64,000 bases of DNA from Chitinophaga skermanii (lineage in GTDB: Bacteria > Bacteroidota > Bacteroidia > Chitinophagales > Chitinophagaceae). Under the pieces are notes generated by a model. That model was not told where the DNA came from. It saw only the letters and a list, made by a program, of their open reading frames with translations, and made no database searches. Position numbers and translations under genes: made by a program. How positions within the stretch are numbered: the stretch's first letter is position 1; each line of letters begins with the position of its first letter. The DNA lies in contig NZ_QLLL01000004.1 in the NCBI RefSeq assembly GCF_003259335.1, positions 325,689 to 389,688 of the forward strand, written 5' to 3'. Positions 44,578 to 51,976 of the stretch are shown here, piece by piece.

Positions 44578-44623
44578 GGCGGTACGTTCCACGCTTAGCG
44601 GGTAATGGCGTACCGCCTTTTTT
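44578..44623 (+). terminator. Partial terminator between ahpC and ahpD
   Basis: GGCGGTACG pairs with CGTACCGCC around a 22-base loop followed by six T residues. Sitting between co-functional genes, it probably lets some polymerase through, so that AhpC is made in excess over AhpD. Confidence 0.7.
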
Positions 44624-44650
44624 CTACTAATTATATTAAAGAAATAAGAA

Positions 44651-45238
44651 ATGTTTGCAACAAGTACTTTAGATACTGTTCACCAATTGCTTGCGCTAGT
44701 TGGTTTGAGCAACGAACACGTTTCTACGAAACTTCAAGCATTGGCAGATGCCGACGCTAAATATTTGAAAGATTTGAAAATCAATGTTAGCAATTCGTTA
44801 GATGCAGCTACGTTGACAAAGAAGGAAGCCTATTTATTGGCTTTGGCGGTGGCAGTGAACGAGAAGAACGAGGCTTTAGAAGCAGCTTTCACTACGTTGG
44901 CTACCCAAGAAGGCGCGAATGCGAAAGAAATTGCGGAAGTAATTAGCGCTACATCGTTGATGAATGCGAATAATATTTATTACCGTTTCCGTCACTTCGT
45001 GAATAAAGAGTTTTATTCGGCGGCACCGGCGGGTATTCGTATGAGCATTATGGCGAACCCTGTATTGGGCAAAGAATTTTTCGAGTTGTTGAGCTTGGCG
45101 GTTTCGGCGGTAAATGGTTGCGAGATGTGCGTTACTAGTCATGAAGAAGCCTTATTAAAACATGGTACCGAGCAACAAAGAATTTTAGATGCTGTTCGTT
45201 TAACCGCAGTTTTACGTAGCTTTGCGGTGTTATTGTAA
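44651..45238 (+). CDS. ahpD: AhpD-like alkylhydroperoxidase (carboxymuconolactone decarboxylase fold)
   Basis: 195-aa all-helical protein of the CMD/AhpD family. The redox motif NGCEMCVTSHEEAL gives CxxC followed four residues later by His, the catalytic set of AhpD that reduces AhpC via lipoylated E2 proteins. Other AhpD features: ANNIYYRFRHF and MSIMANPVLGKEFFELLSLA. It lies 79 bases after ahpC. A weak hairpin with a T-run (CCTAGCAAAAGCGGGGTTTTTT, from 45324) follows in the gap before rpmB. Confidence 0.92.
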   Translation: MFATSTLDTVHQLLALVGLSNEHVSTKLQALADADAKYLKDLKINVSNSLDAATLTKKEAYLLALAVAVNEKNEALEAAFTTLATQEGANAKEIAEVISATSLMNANNIYYRFRHFVNKEFYSAAPAGIRMSIMANPVLGKEFFELLSLAVSAVNGCEMCVTSHEEALLKHGTEQQRILDAVRLTAVLRSFAVLL

Positions 45239-45386
45239 GGGGAGAGTCGATTTAATTCCTTGGTTATTATTGTCTTATACTGGTTGATGTAACTTAAAAT
45301 TGATTAAGCCCTCTATTTTCTAACCTAGCAAAAGCGGGGTTTTTTAGGTAATATTTTCAAGATGTGGATAAATATTTCTCACATTA

Positions 45387-45418
45387 TTTGATTATTGTCT
45401 AAAAAAATCTCACATTTG
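45387..45418 (+). promoter_or_regulatory. rpmB operon promoter
   Basis: TTTG, 20 bases, CACATTTG. Transcription is predicted to start near 45425, about 15 bases before the L28 ATG. Same spacing as the ahpC and ohrR promoters. Confidence 0.65.
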
Positions 45419-45439
45419 CATTCCAAAATTTTTTTGAAA

Positions 45440-45676
45440 ATGGCAAGAGTATGTCAGGTGACAGGAAAGAAGCCGATCACAGGTCACCATATTTCCTTCT
45501 CGAATATTAAAACTAAGAGAAGATTTCTGCCCAACTTGCAGACTAAACGATTCTTTTTGGCTGAAGAAGATCGTTGGATTACTTTGAAAGTATCTTCAGA
45601 TGCTATCAGAACAATCAACAAGCGTGGTTTATACGCAGTTGTTAAAGAATTGCGCGAAGCAGGTCAAGCGATTTAA
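45440..45676 (+). CDS. rpmB: 50S ribosomal protein L28
   Basis: bL28 of the large subunit. The ATG at 45440 gives 78 aa beginning [20 protein letters not shown], the family start; the frame is open further upstream but the predicted promoter lies there. [21 protein letters not shown] matches the rRNA-contacting region. It opens an rpmB-rpmG-DUF4295 cluster, 32 bases before rpmG, a known Bacteroidota arrangement. Confidence 0.97.
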   Translation: MARVCQVTGKKPITGHHISFSNIKTKRRFLPNLQTKRFFLAEEDRWITLKVSSDAIRTINKRGLYAVVKELREAGQAI

Positions 45677-45708
45677 TATTTGATATCAAATTATAATTTG
45701 TATATACA

Positions 45709-45891
45709 ATGGCAAAAAAAGGTAACAGGGTGCAAGTGATACTGGAATGTACAGAACATAAAACTTCTGGCCAACCCGGTACTTCTCGTTACATCAGCAC
45801 TAAGAACAAGAAAAACACTCCAGAGCGTTTGGAGTTGAAAAAGTACAATCCTATTTTAAGGAAAGTTACTGTTCACAAGGAAATTAAATAG
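45709..45891 (+). CDS. rpmG: 50S ribosomal protein L33 (zinc-free form)
   Basis: 60 aa, [20 protein letters not shown] at the start and [14 protein letters not shown] at the end are typical bL33. Only one Cys remains (residue 14) of the four needed for a zinc ribbon, so it is the C-minus type. Middle gene of the cluster, 86 bases before the DUF4295 gene. Confidence 0.96.
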   Translation: MAKKGNRVQVILECTEHKTSGQPGTSRYISTKNKKNTPERLELKKYNPILRKVTVHKEIK

Positions 45892-45977
45892 GTTAATCGT
45901 TTAACGAAGAAATACCGGCAATGTACCGGTAGCACATTCAACATTAACTAAGTAAAAAACCATTTCAATTAAGAACA

Positions 45978-46151
45978 ATGGCAAAAGCAGCTTCAAAGAA
46001 CTCGAAAGTAAAAGATGCGAAAGCAGCAGCGGACGCGAAAAACTGGACTAAAGTAGTTAGAGCAGTTCGTTCACCTAAAACCGGTGCTTATACTTTTAAA
46101 GAAGCAATTATCCACAAGGATAAAGTGCAAGAGTATATTAATCAAAAGTAA
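45978..46151 (+). CDS. DUF4295 family ribosome-associated protein (bL38 candidate)
   Basis: 57 aa, too short for common ORF cutoffs. MAKAASKNSKVKDAKAAADA at the start is a basic, low-complexity tail; the core NWTKVVRAVRSPKTGAYTFK and a KDKVQEYINQK ending match DUF4295. Members always lie next to rpmB and rpmG in Bacteroidota. From memory, a Flavobacterium johnsoniae ribosome structure described a phylum-specific large-subunit protein, bL38, of this family; I have not verified it. Terminator follows. Confidence 0.88.
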   Translation: MAKAASKNSKVKDAKAAADAKNWTKVVRAVRSPKTGAYTFKEAIIHKDKVQEYINQK

Positions 46152-46176
46152 TTCGGCTTTACTAATCATACTGCAT

Positions 46177-46208
46177 AAAAGCTGTTCGCCAGAGGTGAAC
46201 GGCTTTTT
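46177..46208 (+). terminator. Intrinsic terminator of the rpmB cluster
   Basis: AAAGCTGTTC and GTGAACGGCTTT pair around a small loop, flanked by AAAA and TTTTT, before the ftsY gene. Confidence 0.75.
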
Positions 46209-46342
46209 GTGTTTTATATATCCTCCTCGCATAAGCCTATAAAGGTTTTTAAGACCTTTACATTTTTATTCACTAATTTAGACGCTCATTTAGCCGCTGT
46301 TTGTTAGCGATGGCTTAAAGTATACGGCTTAAATTCGATAGT

Positions 46343-47305
46343 ATGAGTTTCTTTAATAAACTGTTTTCCCGGGAAAAGAAAGAAAGCCTGGACCAGGGGC
46401 TACAAAAAACAAAAGAAAGTTTCCTTTCTAAAATTGGTAGAGCGATTGCCGGTAAATCAACCGTCGATGCAGAAGTATTAGATAACCTGGAAGAAGCGCT
46501 CGTGAGTGCCGACGTAGGGGTTGATACCACCGTCAGGATCATTGAACGTATTGAAGACCGCGTTAAACGTGATAAATTCTTGGGTACGAGCGAGTTGAAC
46601 AGGTTATTGCAAGAAGAAATTGCCAATATCCTCGTAGATGCTCCCCAAACTGAATACCGCGATTTCGAAATCCCACCCGGTAAAAAGCCTTATGTAATTA
46701 TGGTGGTGGGCGTAAACGGGGTAGGTAAAACTACCACCATCGGTAAACTTGCCTATAATTTCAAAAAAGCCGGTAAATCAGTACTCCTAGGTGCTGCCGA
46801 TACCTTCCGCGCAGCCGCGGTTGACCAGCTTACCATTTGGAGCGAACGTGTTGGTGTGCCTATCGTAAAACAACCCATGGGTTCCGATCCAGCTTCGGTT
46901 GCTTTCGATACCGTGCAAAGCGGGGTAGCCAAAGGTGCCGATGTGATCATTATCGATACTGCCGGTCGTTTACATAACAAAATCCACCTAATGGACGAAC
47001 TCAGCAAAATCAAGCGCGTGATGAATAAAATTATTCCTGATGCGCCACATGAAGTGTTGCTGGTTTTGGATGGCTCAACCGGCCAGAACGCTCTCGAACA
47101 AGCTAAACAATTTACTGCAGCTACCGAAGTAAGTGCATTGGCTATCACGAAGTTAGATGGTACGGCTAAAGGCGGTGTTGTACTGGCCATTGCCAATAAC
47201 TTCAAAATCCCTGTGAAATACATTGGGGTGGGTGAGAAAATGGAAGACCTCCAAATCTTTGACAAGGTGGAGTTTGTGGATTCACTCTTCAGCTTAAAAA
47301 ACTAA
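46343..47305 (+). CDS. ftsY: Signal recognition particle receptor FtsY
   Basis: SRP receptor GTPase that docks nascent membrane proteins at the translocon. 320 aa; NG domain only with a short acidic N-terminal stretch. Motifs: MVVGVNGVGKTTTIGKLAY (P-loop), LGAADTFRAAAVDQL (G2 region), IIIDTAGRLHNK (G3) and TKLDGTAKGGVVL (G4), all in order. No long A domain, as in most Bacteroidota. It is monocistronic, ending before a strong terminator. Confidence 0.96.
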   Translation: MSFFNKLFSREKKESLDQGLQKTKESFLSKIGRAIAGKSTVDAEVLDNLEEALVSADVGVDTTVRIIERIEDRVKRDKFLGTSELNRLLQEEIANILVDAPQTEYRDFEIPPGKKPYVIMVVGVNGVGKTTTIGKLAYNFKKAGKSVLLGAADTFRAAAVDQLTIWSERVGVPIVKQPMGSDPASVAFDTVQSGVAKGADVIIIDTAGRLHNKIHLMDELSKIKRVMNKIIPDAPHEVLLVLDGSTGQNALEQAKQFTAATEVSALAITKLDGTAKGGVVLAIANNFKIPVKYIGVGEKMEDLQIFDKVEFVDSLFSLKN

Positions 47306-47385
47306 CAGTATATAATTATATACCAGGTTAAACAATTCAGAAACCCAATTGTAATATATGGAGTTGTTTGAAAATTTAACTTTTG

Positions 47386-47421
47386 AAAAAAGCCGTCTCT
47401 ATCATGTAGAGACGGCTTTTT
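47386..47421 (+). terminator. Intrinsic terminator (GCCGTCTCTA type)
   Basis: AAAAGCCGTCTCTA and TAGAGACGGCTTTT form a perfect 14-bp stem around TCATG followed by T-run. The stem is nearly identical to 3126-3159. Confidence 0.85.
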
Positions 47422-47439
47422 GAATTATATTAGTGTTGT

Positions 47440-47455
47440 TGGCACGATAAATGCC
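47440..47455 (+). promoter_or_regulatory. Candidate sigma-54 promoter
   Basis: TGGCACGATAAATGC has GG, 10 bases, GC at the -24/-12 spacing, matching 14 of 16 positions of the sigma-54 consensus. It lies 69 bases before the JmjC gene start. No enhancer-like palindrome is seen immediately upstream. Confidence 0.4.
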
Positions 47456-47523
47456 GCCTATTGCTAACAACCCCTCTGAAAAAGTTAAGTTTTTTATCTC
47501 ATCTTTTAATACACTTTGCAGAT

Positions 47524-48405
47524 ATGCATATTCAGCCAATAGACCGCGTTGAAGATATAAGTGCGATTGATTTTAGAAAAAACTACTTTGAACCTAGGAA
47601 GCCTTTGATCATCAGTGGATTATCGAAACAATGGCCAGCCTTAGATAAATGGACTTGGGATTATTTCAAGTCGATTGTAGGAGATAAAACCGTGGGCGTA
47701 TATAATAATACCCGCGCAGGCGCAAAAACCTTGGTAAACGGTGCCGACGATTACATCGCCTTCGGCGATTACCTGGATATGATCCAGGCGGGGCCGGTAG
47801 AATTACGCATTTTCCTCTTCAATATATTCCAACATGCCCCGCAATTGGTGGAAGACTTTAATTGGCCCGATGGCTTAATGAAAGGCTTTCTCAAAAAATA
47901 CCCCATGCTGTTTGTAGGTGGGGCTGGTTCGGTGGCACATATGCATTACGACATTGATATGTCGCACATCATCCATACCCAGTTCATTGGCCGTAAGCGG
48001 GTATTACTATTAGAAAATAGCCAAAGCGAGTTTATCTACCGGATGCCATATACGGTAGAAAGTGCTGCTAATTTTGTGAATTGGGCAGATAGTTTGGAAA
48101 CCGAACGATTTCCGGCGCTCAATTATGCGAAAGGATATACGGCGATCTTAGAACATGGTGATACGATGTTTATGCCGGGTGGATATTGGCATCATATGGA
48201 GTATTTGGATGGTGGCTTTGCCATGAGCTTGCGGGCCTTGGATCATACGCTGGGAGGGAAGCTGAACGGGTTATACCATATATTAGGACTACGAAATATG
48301 AACAACATCATGATTAAGTTAGCACCGGAGTGGTGGTATCATTATAAACGTAAGATGGCCCATAAGCGGGCCGAAAGAGCTATGCATCAACGACAAGTTT
48401 CTTAG
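47524..48405 (+). CDS. Cupin-like/JmjC-domain protein
   Basis: 293 aa, a JmjC-type cupin of the 2-oxoglutarate/Fe(II) oxygenase fold. The metal site is HMHYDIDMSH (HxD) with the distal His in MFMPGGYWHHMEYLDGGF; PLIISGLSKQWPALDKWTWDYF is the typical JmjC opening. Bacterial homologues include ribosomal hydroxylases and unassigned proteins; its substrate is unknown. I start at the ATG at 47524; the frame is open from 47461 but those residues are not conserved-looking. The candidate sigma-54 promoter would be unusual for a housekeeping gene. Confidence 0.85.
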   Translation: MHIQPIDRVEDISAIDFRKNYFEPRKPLIISGLSKQWPALDKWTWDYFKSIVGDKTVGVYNNTRAGAKTLVNGADDYIAFGDYLDMIQAGPVELRIFLFNIFQHAPQLVEDFNWPDGLMKGFLKKYPMLFVGGAGSVAHMHYDIDMSHIIHTQFIGRKRVLLLENSQSEFIYRMPYTVESAANFVNWADSLETERFPALNYAKGYTAILEHGDTMFMPGGYWHHMEYLDGGFAMSLRALDHTLGGKLNGLYHILGLRNMNNIMIKLAPEWWYHYKRKMAHKRAERAMHQRQVS

Positions 48406-48488
48406 TCGGCGGAAAACGTTGTCCAGTAAGGGTTTTAACAAACTGTAAACAACATAAATACAGTTATTTTTCATAATCCTTTAAATAA

Positions 48489-48521
48489 TTGCGGGTTGCA
48501 TTCAATTTTTTCCTAACTTTG
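48489..48521 (+). promoter_or_regulatory. rimO promoter
   Basis: TAACTTTG (48514-48521) is a perfect -7 box; TTG at 48489-48491 is 22 bases before it, slightly long. Predicted start near 48528. Confidence 0.45.
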
Positions 48522-48607
48522 CACCTTCCTTACACAGCCCAAGAAGGCTTCAAGTCACACTTCTAACAGTAAGTCTGCTGTTTTTCCAATCGTGCCTGGG
48601 TGTCTTC

Positions 48608-49969
48608 GTGGCGGTAGCAATGCTGGACCTTCATCGGCCGGTTACATATAAATCAACGCTATTGAAGACGAGAACTTTAAAGAAAGACAAAGTAAATATC
48701 ATTACACTAGGATGTTCAAAGAACATGGTTGATTCTGAAGTTTTAAGCGGACAGCTTAAAGCTAATGATGTCGATGTTGTACACGAGAGTGGCAAGAGCG
48801 ACCATAACGTTGTAGTTGTAAATACTTGTGGTTTTATTGACAAAGCCAAAGAGGAGTCTGTGAATACGATCCTCGATCAAGTAGATCTTAAACGCCAAGG
48901 TAAACTGGATAAAGTTTACGTAACGGGTTGTTTAAGTGAACGCTACCGTGGCGACCTTGAGAAAGAAATCCCGGAAGTAGATGCATGGTTCGGCACCATG
49001 GAGTTACCATTGATCTTAAAGAAATTTGATGCCGACTATAAAGCGGAATTAGTAGGTGAACGTATGTTAAGTACGCCATCTCACTACGCTTATATGAAAA
49101 TTGCAGAAGGTTGCAACCGTACATGCGCTTTTTGTGCCATTCCGTTAATGCGTGGTCAGCACGTTTCGAAGCCAATTGAAGAATTGGTAGCAGAAGCAGA
49201 GCGCCTCGTTAAAATGGGTGTAAAAGAGATTATGCTCATTGCACAAGAGTTAACATATTATGGTTTAGACCTCTACAAGAAACGCCGTTTGGCCGACCTC
49301 ATGAATGCTTTAGCAGACGTGAAAGGTATTGAATGGATTCGTTTGCACTATGCTTATCCTACGAAATTCCCGATGGAGATTTTGGAGGTGATGAAGAATA
49401 GAAGCAACATCTGTAATTACCTGGATATGCCGTTACAGCACATCGCTGACCCGATGTTGAAGGCCATGAAAAGGCAAATTACACGTAAAGAAATACTCGA
49501 CCTTGTAAATGCCATCCGCGCGGAAGTGCCAGGCATCTGCTTACGTACGACATTGATCACGGGTTTCCCTGGTGAAACACTGGAAGACGTAGAAGATGTG
49601 AAAGCATTCCTTGAAGAAGTGCGTTTCGATAGGGTAGGTGTATTTACTTACAGTCATGAAGAAGGAACAAGCGCATACGACCTTGTAGATGATATACCTG
49701 CCGAAGAAAAAGAACGCCGTGCCCAAGAAATCATGGAGGTTCAACAAGAAATTTCTCTTGAGAAGAACCAGGAGAAGGTAGGTAAAGTATTCAAGGTAAT
49801 TGTAGATAAAAAAGAATCAGGCCGCTACCTTGCTCGTACGGAATTTGACTCGGTGGAAGTAGATAACGAGGTTATCATTAATACTTCTAAGAAGTTGAAA
49901 CCAGGCGATTTTGTTGAGGTGCGTATTACAAAAGCATTCGACTACGACCTAGAAGGGGAACTGGTATAG
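48608..49969 (+). CDS. rimO: Ribosomal protein S12 methylthiotransferase
   Basis: Radical SAM enzyme that adds a methylthio group to Asp of ribosomal protein S12. Domain order: UPF0004 N-terminal domain (VNIITLGCSKNMVDSEVLSG), radical SAM core with CNRTCAFCAIPLMRG (CxxxCxxC), and a C-terminal TRAM domain (FKVIVDKKESGRYLARTEFD, VDNEVIINTSKKLKPGDFVE). Length 453 aa. The exact start is uncertain: GTG/ATG candidates lie at 48608 and 48620, and the family core starts at about residue 27. A hairpin follows 55 bases after the stop. Confidence 0.95.
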   Translation: MAVAMLDLHRPVTYKSTLLKTRTLKKDKVNIITLGCSKNMVDSEVLSGQLKANDVDVVHESGKSDHNVVVVNTCGFIDKAKEESVNTILDQVDLKRQGKLDKVYVTGCLSERYRGDLEKEIPEVDAWFGTMELPLILKKFDADYKAELVGERMLSTPSHYAYMKIAEGCNRTCAFCAIPLMRGQHVSKPIEELVAEAERLVKMGVKEIMLIAQELTYYGLDLYKKRRLADLMNALADVKGIEWIRLHYAYPTKFPMEILEVMKNRSNICNYLDMPLQHIADPMLKAMKRQITRKEILDLVNAIRAEVPGICLRTTLITGFPGETLEDVEDVKAFLEEVRFDRVGVFTYSHEEGTSAYDLVDDIPAEEKERRAQEIMEVQQEISLEKNQEKVGKVFKVIVDKKESGRYLARTEFDSVEVDNEVIINTSKKLKPGDFVEVRITKAFDYDLEGELV

Positions 49970-50024
49970 GTGTTCGGTGAATATTTAAGAAAAGCTCACT
50001 GCATTCGGCAGTTAGTATATAATC

Positions 50025-50046
50025 ACAGGTTCTCGACGGAACCTGT
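50025..50046 (+). promoter_or_regulatory. Leader hairpin between rimO and the helicase gene
   Basis: ACAGGTTC pairs with GAACCTGT around TCGACG, just 14 bases before the helicase start. The short T-run makes it a weak terminator. It may act as a structured leader. Confidence 0.4.
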
Positions 50047-50060
50047 TTCAAAACACATCA

Positions 50061-51839
50061 ATGACTACATTTGAATCATTAGGATTAAATGAATCCATTT
50101 TAAAAGGAATCCAAGAGCTCGGATTCGTTGCTCCAACTCCGATCCAGGAACAAGCTATTCCTGTATTATTGGGAGGCGATAGAGATTTTGTGGGTTTGGC
50201 CCAGACGGGCACAGGTAAAACCGCTGCCTTTGGTTTACCGTTATTACAACAGATAGATATTAAAAACAACAAGCCGCAAGGTTTGATATTATGTCCTACA
50301 CGTGAGCTTTGCCTGCAAATTGCAAACGACTTGAAAAACTTCTCGAAGTTTTTGGGTGATGTGAACATCGTTGCCGTATATGGTGGTGCGAACATTGGTA
50401 TGCAATTGCGTGAGTTGAAAAGAGGTGCTCAAATTGTAGTGGCAACACCGGGCCGTTTGCTCGATATCATCGATCGCGGTGCCGTTAATTTCGACAATGT
50501 ACGTTACGCTGTATTGGATGAAGCGGATGAAATGTTGAACATGGGTTTCCAAGAAGACATCAACAGCATTTTATCTAATACCCCGGAAGGCAAAACAACA
50601 TGGTTGTTCTCTGCTACCATGCCACAAGAAGTTCGCCGTATCGCGAAAAACTACATGGAAGATCCTTTCGAATTAACAGTAGGTACAAAAAACAGTGGTA
50701 ACGCTAACATCGAACACGAATACTACGTTGTTCGCCCACGCGATAAATACGCTGCTTTGAAGAGAATCGTTGACTTCAACCCTGAAATCTTCGGTATCAT
50801 CTTCACAAGAACTAAAATCGAATCTCAAGAAATCGCAGAATCTTTGATCCGCGATGGTTACAACGCTGATGCTTTACATGGTGACCTCACCCAGCAACAA
50901 CGTGATAAAGTAATGAAACGCTTCCGCGAAAGATCCATCCAAGTATTGGTGGCTACCGACGTGGCAGCGCGTGGTATCGACGTAGATAACATCACGCACG
51001 TAATCAACTACGAATTGCCTGATGACGTTGAAAACTACACACACCGTTCTGGTCGTACTGCCCGTGCAGGTCGTTCTGGTGTTTCTATTGCCATCATCTC
51101 TGGTCGCGATATCGGTAAGATTCGCCAGATCGAAAGAGTAATCGGTAAGAAATTCATCAAAGCGGAAGTGCCAGATGGTTTCGCAGTATGCGAAAAACAA
51201 TTGTTCGCAATGGTTCACAAAGTACACAACGTAGTAGTGAACGAAGAACAAATCGATCCATATTTAACACGCATCTACGAAGAGTTTGCTGACCTTTCTA
51301 AAGAAGAGTTGATCAAACGTTTCGCTTCTCTCGAATTCAACCAATTCTTGGAATACTACCAAGATGCAGCTGATTTGAACGTGAAAGAAGATAGCCGTGT
51401 AAGAGGCGAAGGTGGCGAACGTGGTAGTGCTCGTCGTAGCGACGGTAAGTTCACCCGCTTGTTCATCAACCTCGGTTCTGTAGATGATTTCACACGTGGC
51501 GATATGTTGCGTTTCATCTGCGATAGCACTGGCTTACGTGGTAACAAAGTGGGTCGTATCGACTTGAAAGGTGTTTACTCATTCTTCGAAGTTGAAAGCG
51601 ATGCAGTTGATAAAGTAGTACAAAGCTTCAAGAAAGTAGAACGTAACGGTAGAGCTGTTCGTATCGAAATGTCGCAAGATGGTGACAAACGTAGAAGTGG
51701 TGGCGGTGGCCGTCGTGAAGATGGTGGTCGCAAACGTTCTTGGTCTGGTTCATCTGAAGGTGGCGAATCGAAAGGCGGTTTCAGAGAAAGAAGAGAGTTT
51801 GGTGGTGATCGCCGTCCTTCTTTCAGGAACAAAAAATAA
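50061..51839 (+). CDS. deaD: DEAD-box RNA helicase (DeaD/CsdA-like)
   Basis: RNA helicase for ribosome assembly and mRNA unwinding, often induced by cold. Motifs in order: Q motif FVAPTPIQEQAIPVLL, AQTGTGKTAAF (Walker A), VLDEADEMLNMGF (DEAD), LFSATMP, IIFTRTK, HRSGRTARAGRSG. From about residue 450 a DbpA-like RNA-binding domain (RLFINLGSVDDFTRGDMLRF, VEPDAVDK-type strands) is followed by an Arg/Gly-rich tail, about residues 540-592. 592 aa. Strong terminator after the stop. Confidence 0.94.
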   Translation: MTTFESLGLNESILKGIQELGFVAPTPIQEQAIPVLLGGDRDFVGLAQTGTGKTAAFGLPLLQQIDIKNNKPQGLILCPTRELCLQIANDLKNFSKFLGDVNIVAVYGGANIGMQLRELKRGAQIVVATPGRLLDIIDRGAVNFDNVRYAVLDEADEMLNMGFQEDINSILSNTPEGKTTWLFSATMPQEVRRIAKNYMEDPFELTVGTKNSGNANIEHEYYVVRPRDKYAALKRIVDFNPEIFGIIFTRTKIESQEIAESLIRDGYNADALHGDLTQQQRDKVMKRFRERSIQVLVATDVAARGIDVDNITHVINYELPDDVENYTHRSGRTARAGRSGVSIAIISGRDIGKIRQIERVIGKKFIKAEVPDGFAVCEKQLFAMVHKVHNVVVNEEQIDPYLTRIYEEFADLSKEELIKRFASLEFNQFLEYYQDAADLNVKEDSRVRGEGGERGSARRSDGKFTRLFINLGSVDDFTRGDMLRFICDSTGLRGNKVGRIDLKGVYSFFEVESDAVDKVVQSFKKVERNGRAVRIEMSQDGDKRRSGGGGRREDGGRKRSWSGSSEGGESKGGFRERREFGGDRRPSFRNKK

Positions 51840-51863
51840 TATAAACCGTTCGAGATCATATTT

Positions 51864-51914
51864 AACAATGGAACCGCGTTGTAGGCATACAACAAGGTTC
51901 CATTGTTGTTTTTT
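51864..51914 (+). terminator. Strong intrinsic terminator
   Basis: AACAATGGAACC and GGTTCCATTGTT form a 12-bp stem; a nested GTTGT/ACAAC hairpin lies inside, followed by seven T residues. Confidence 0.88.
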
Positions 51915-51976
51915 ATAGGTTCGTTGTAAGAAATTGTTTATTTTGGATTGCATTAACATCCAACAATCAATAACTT

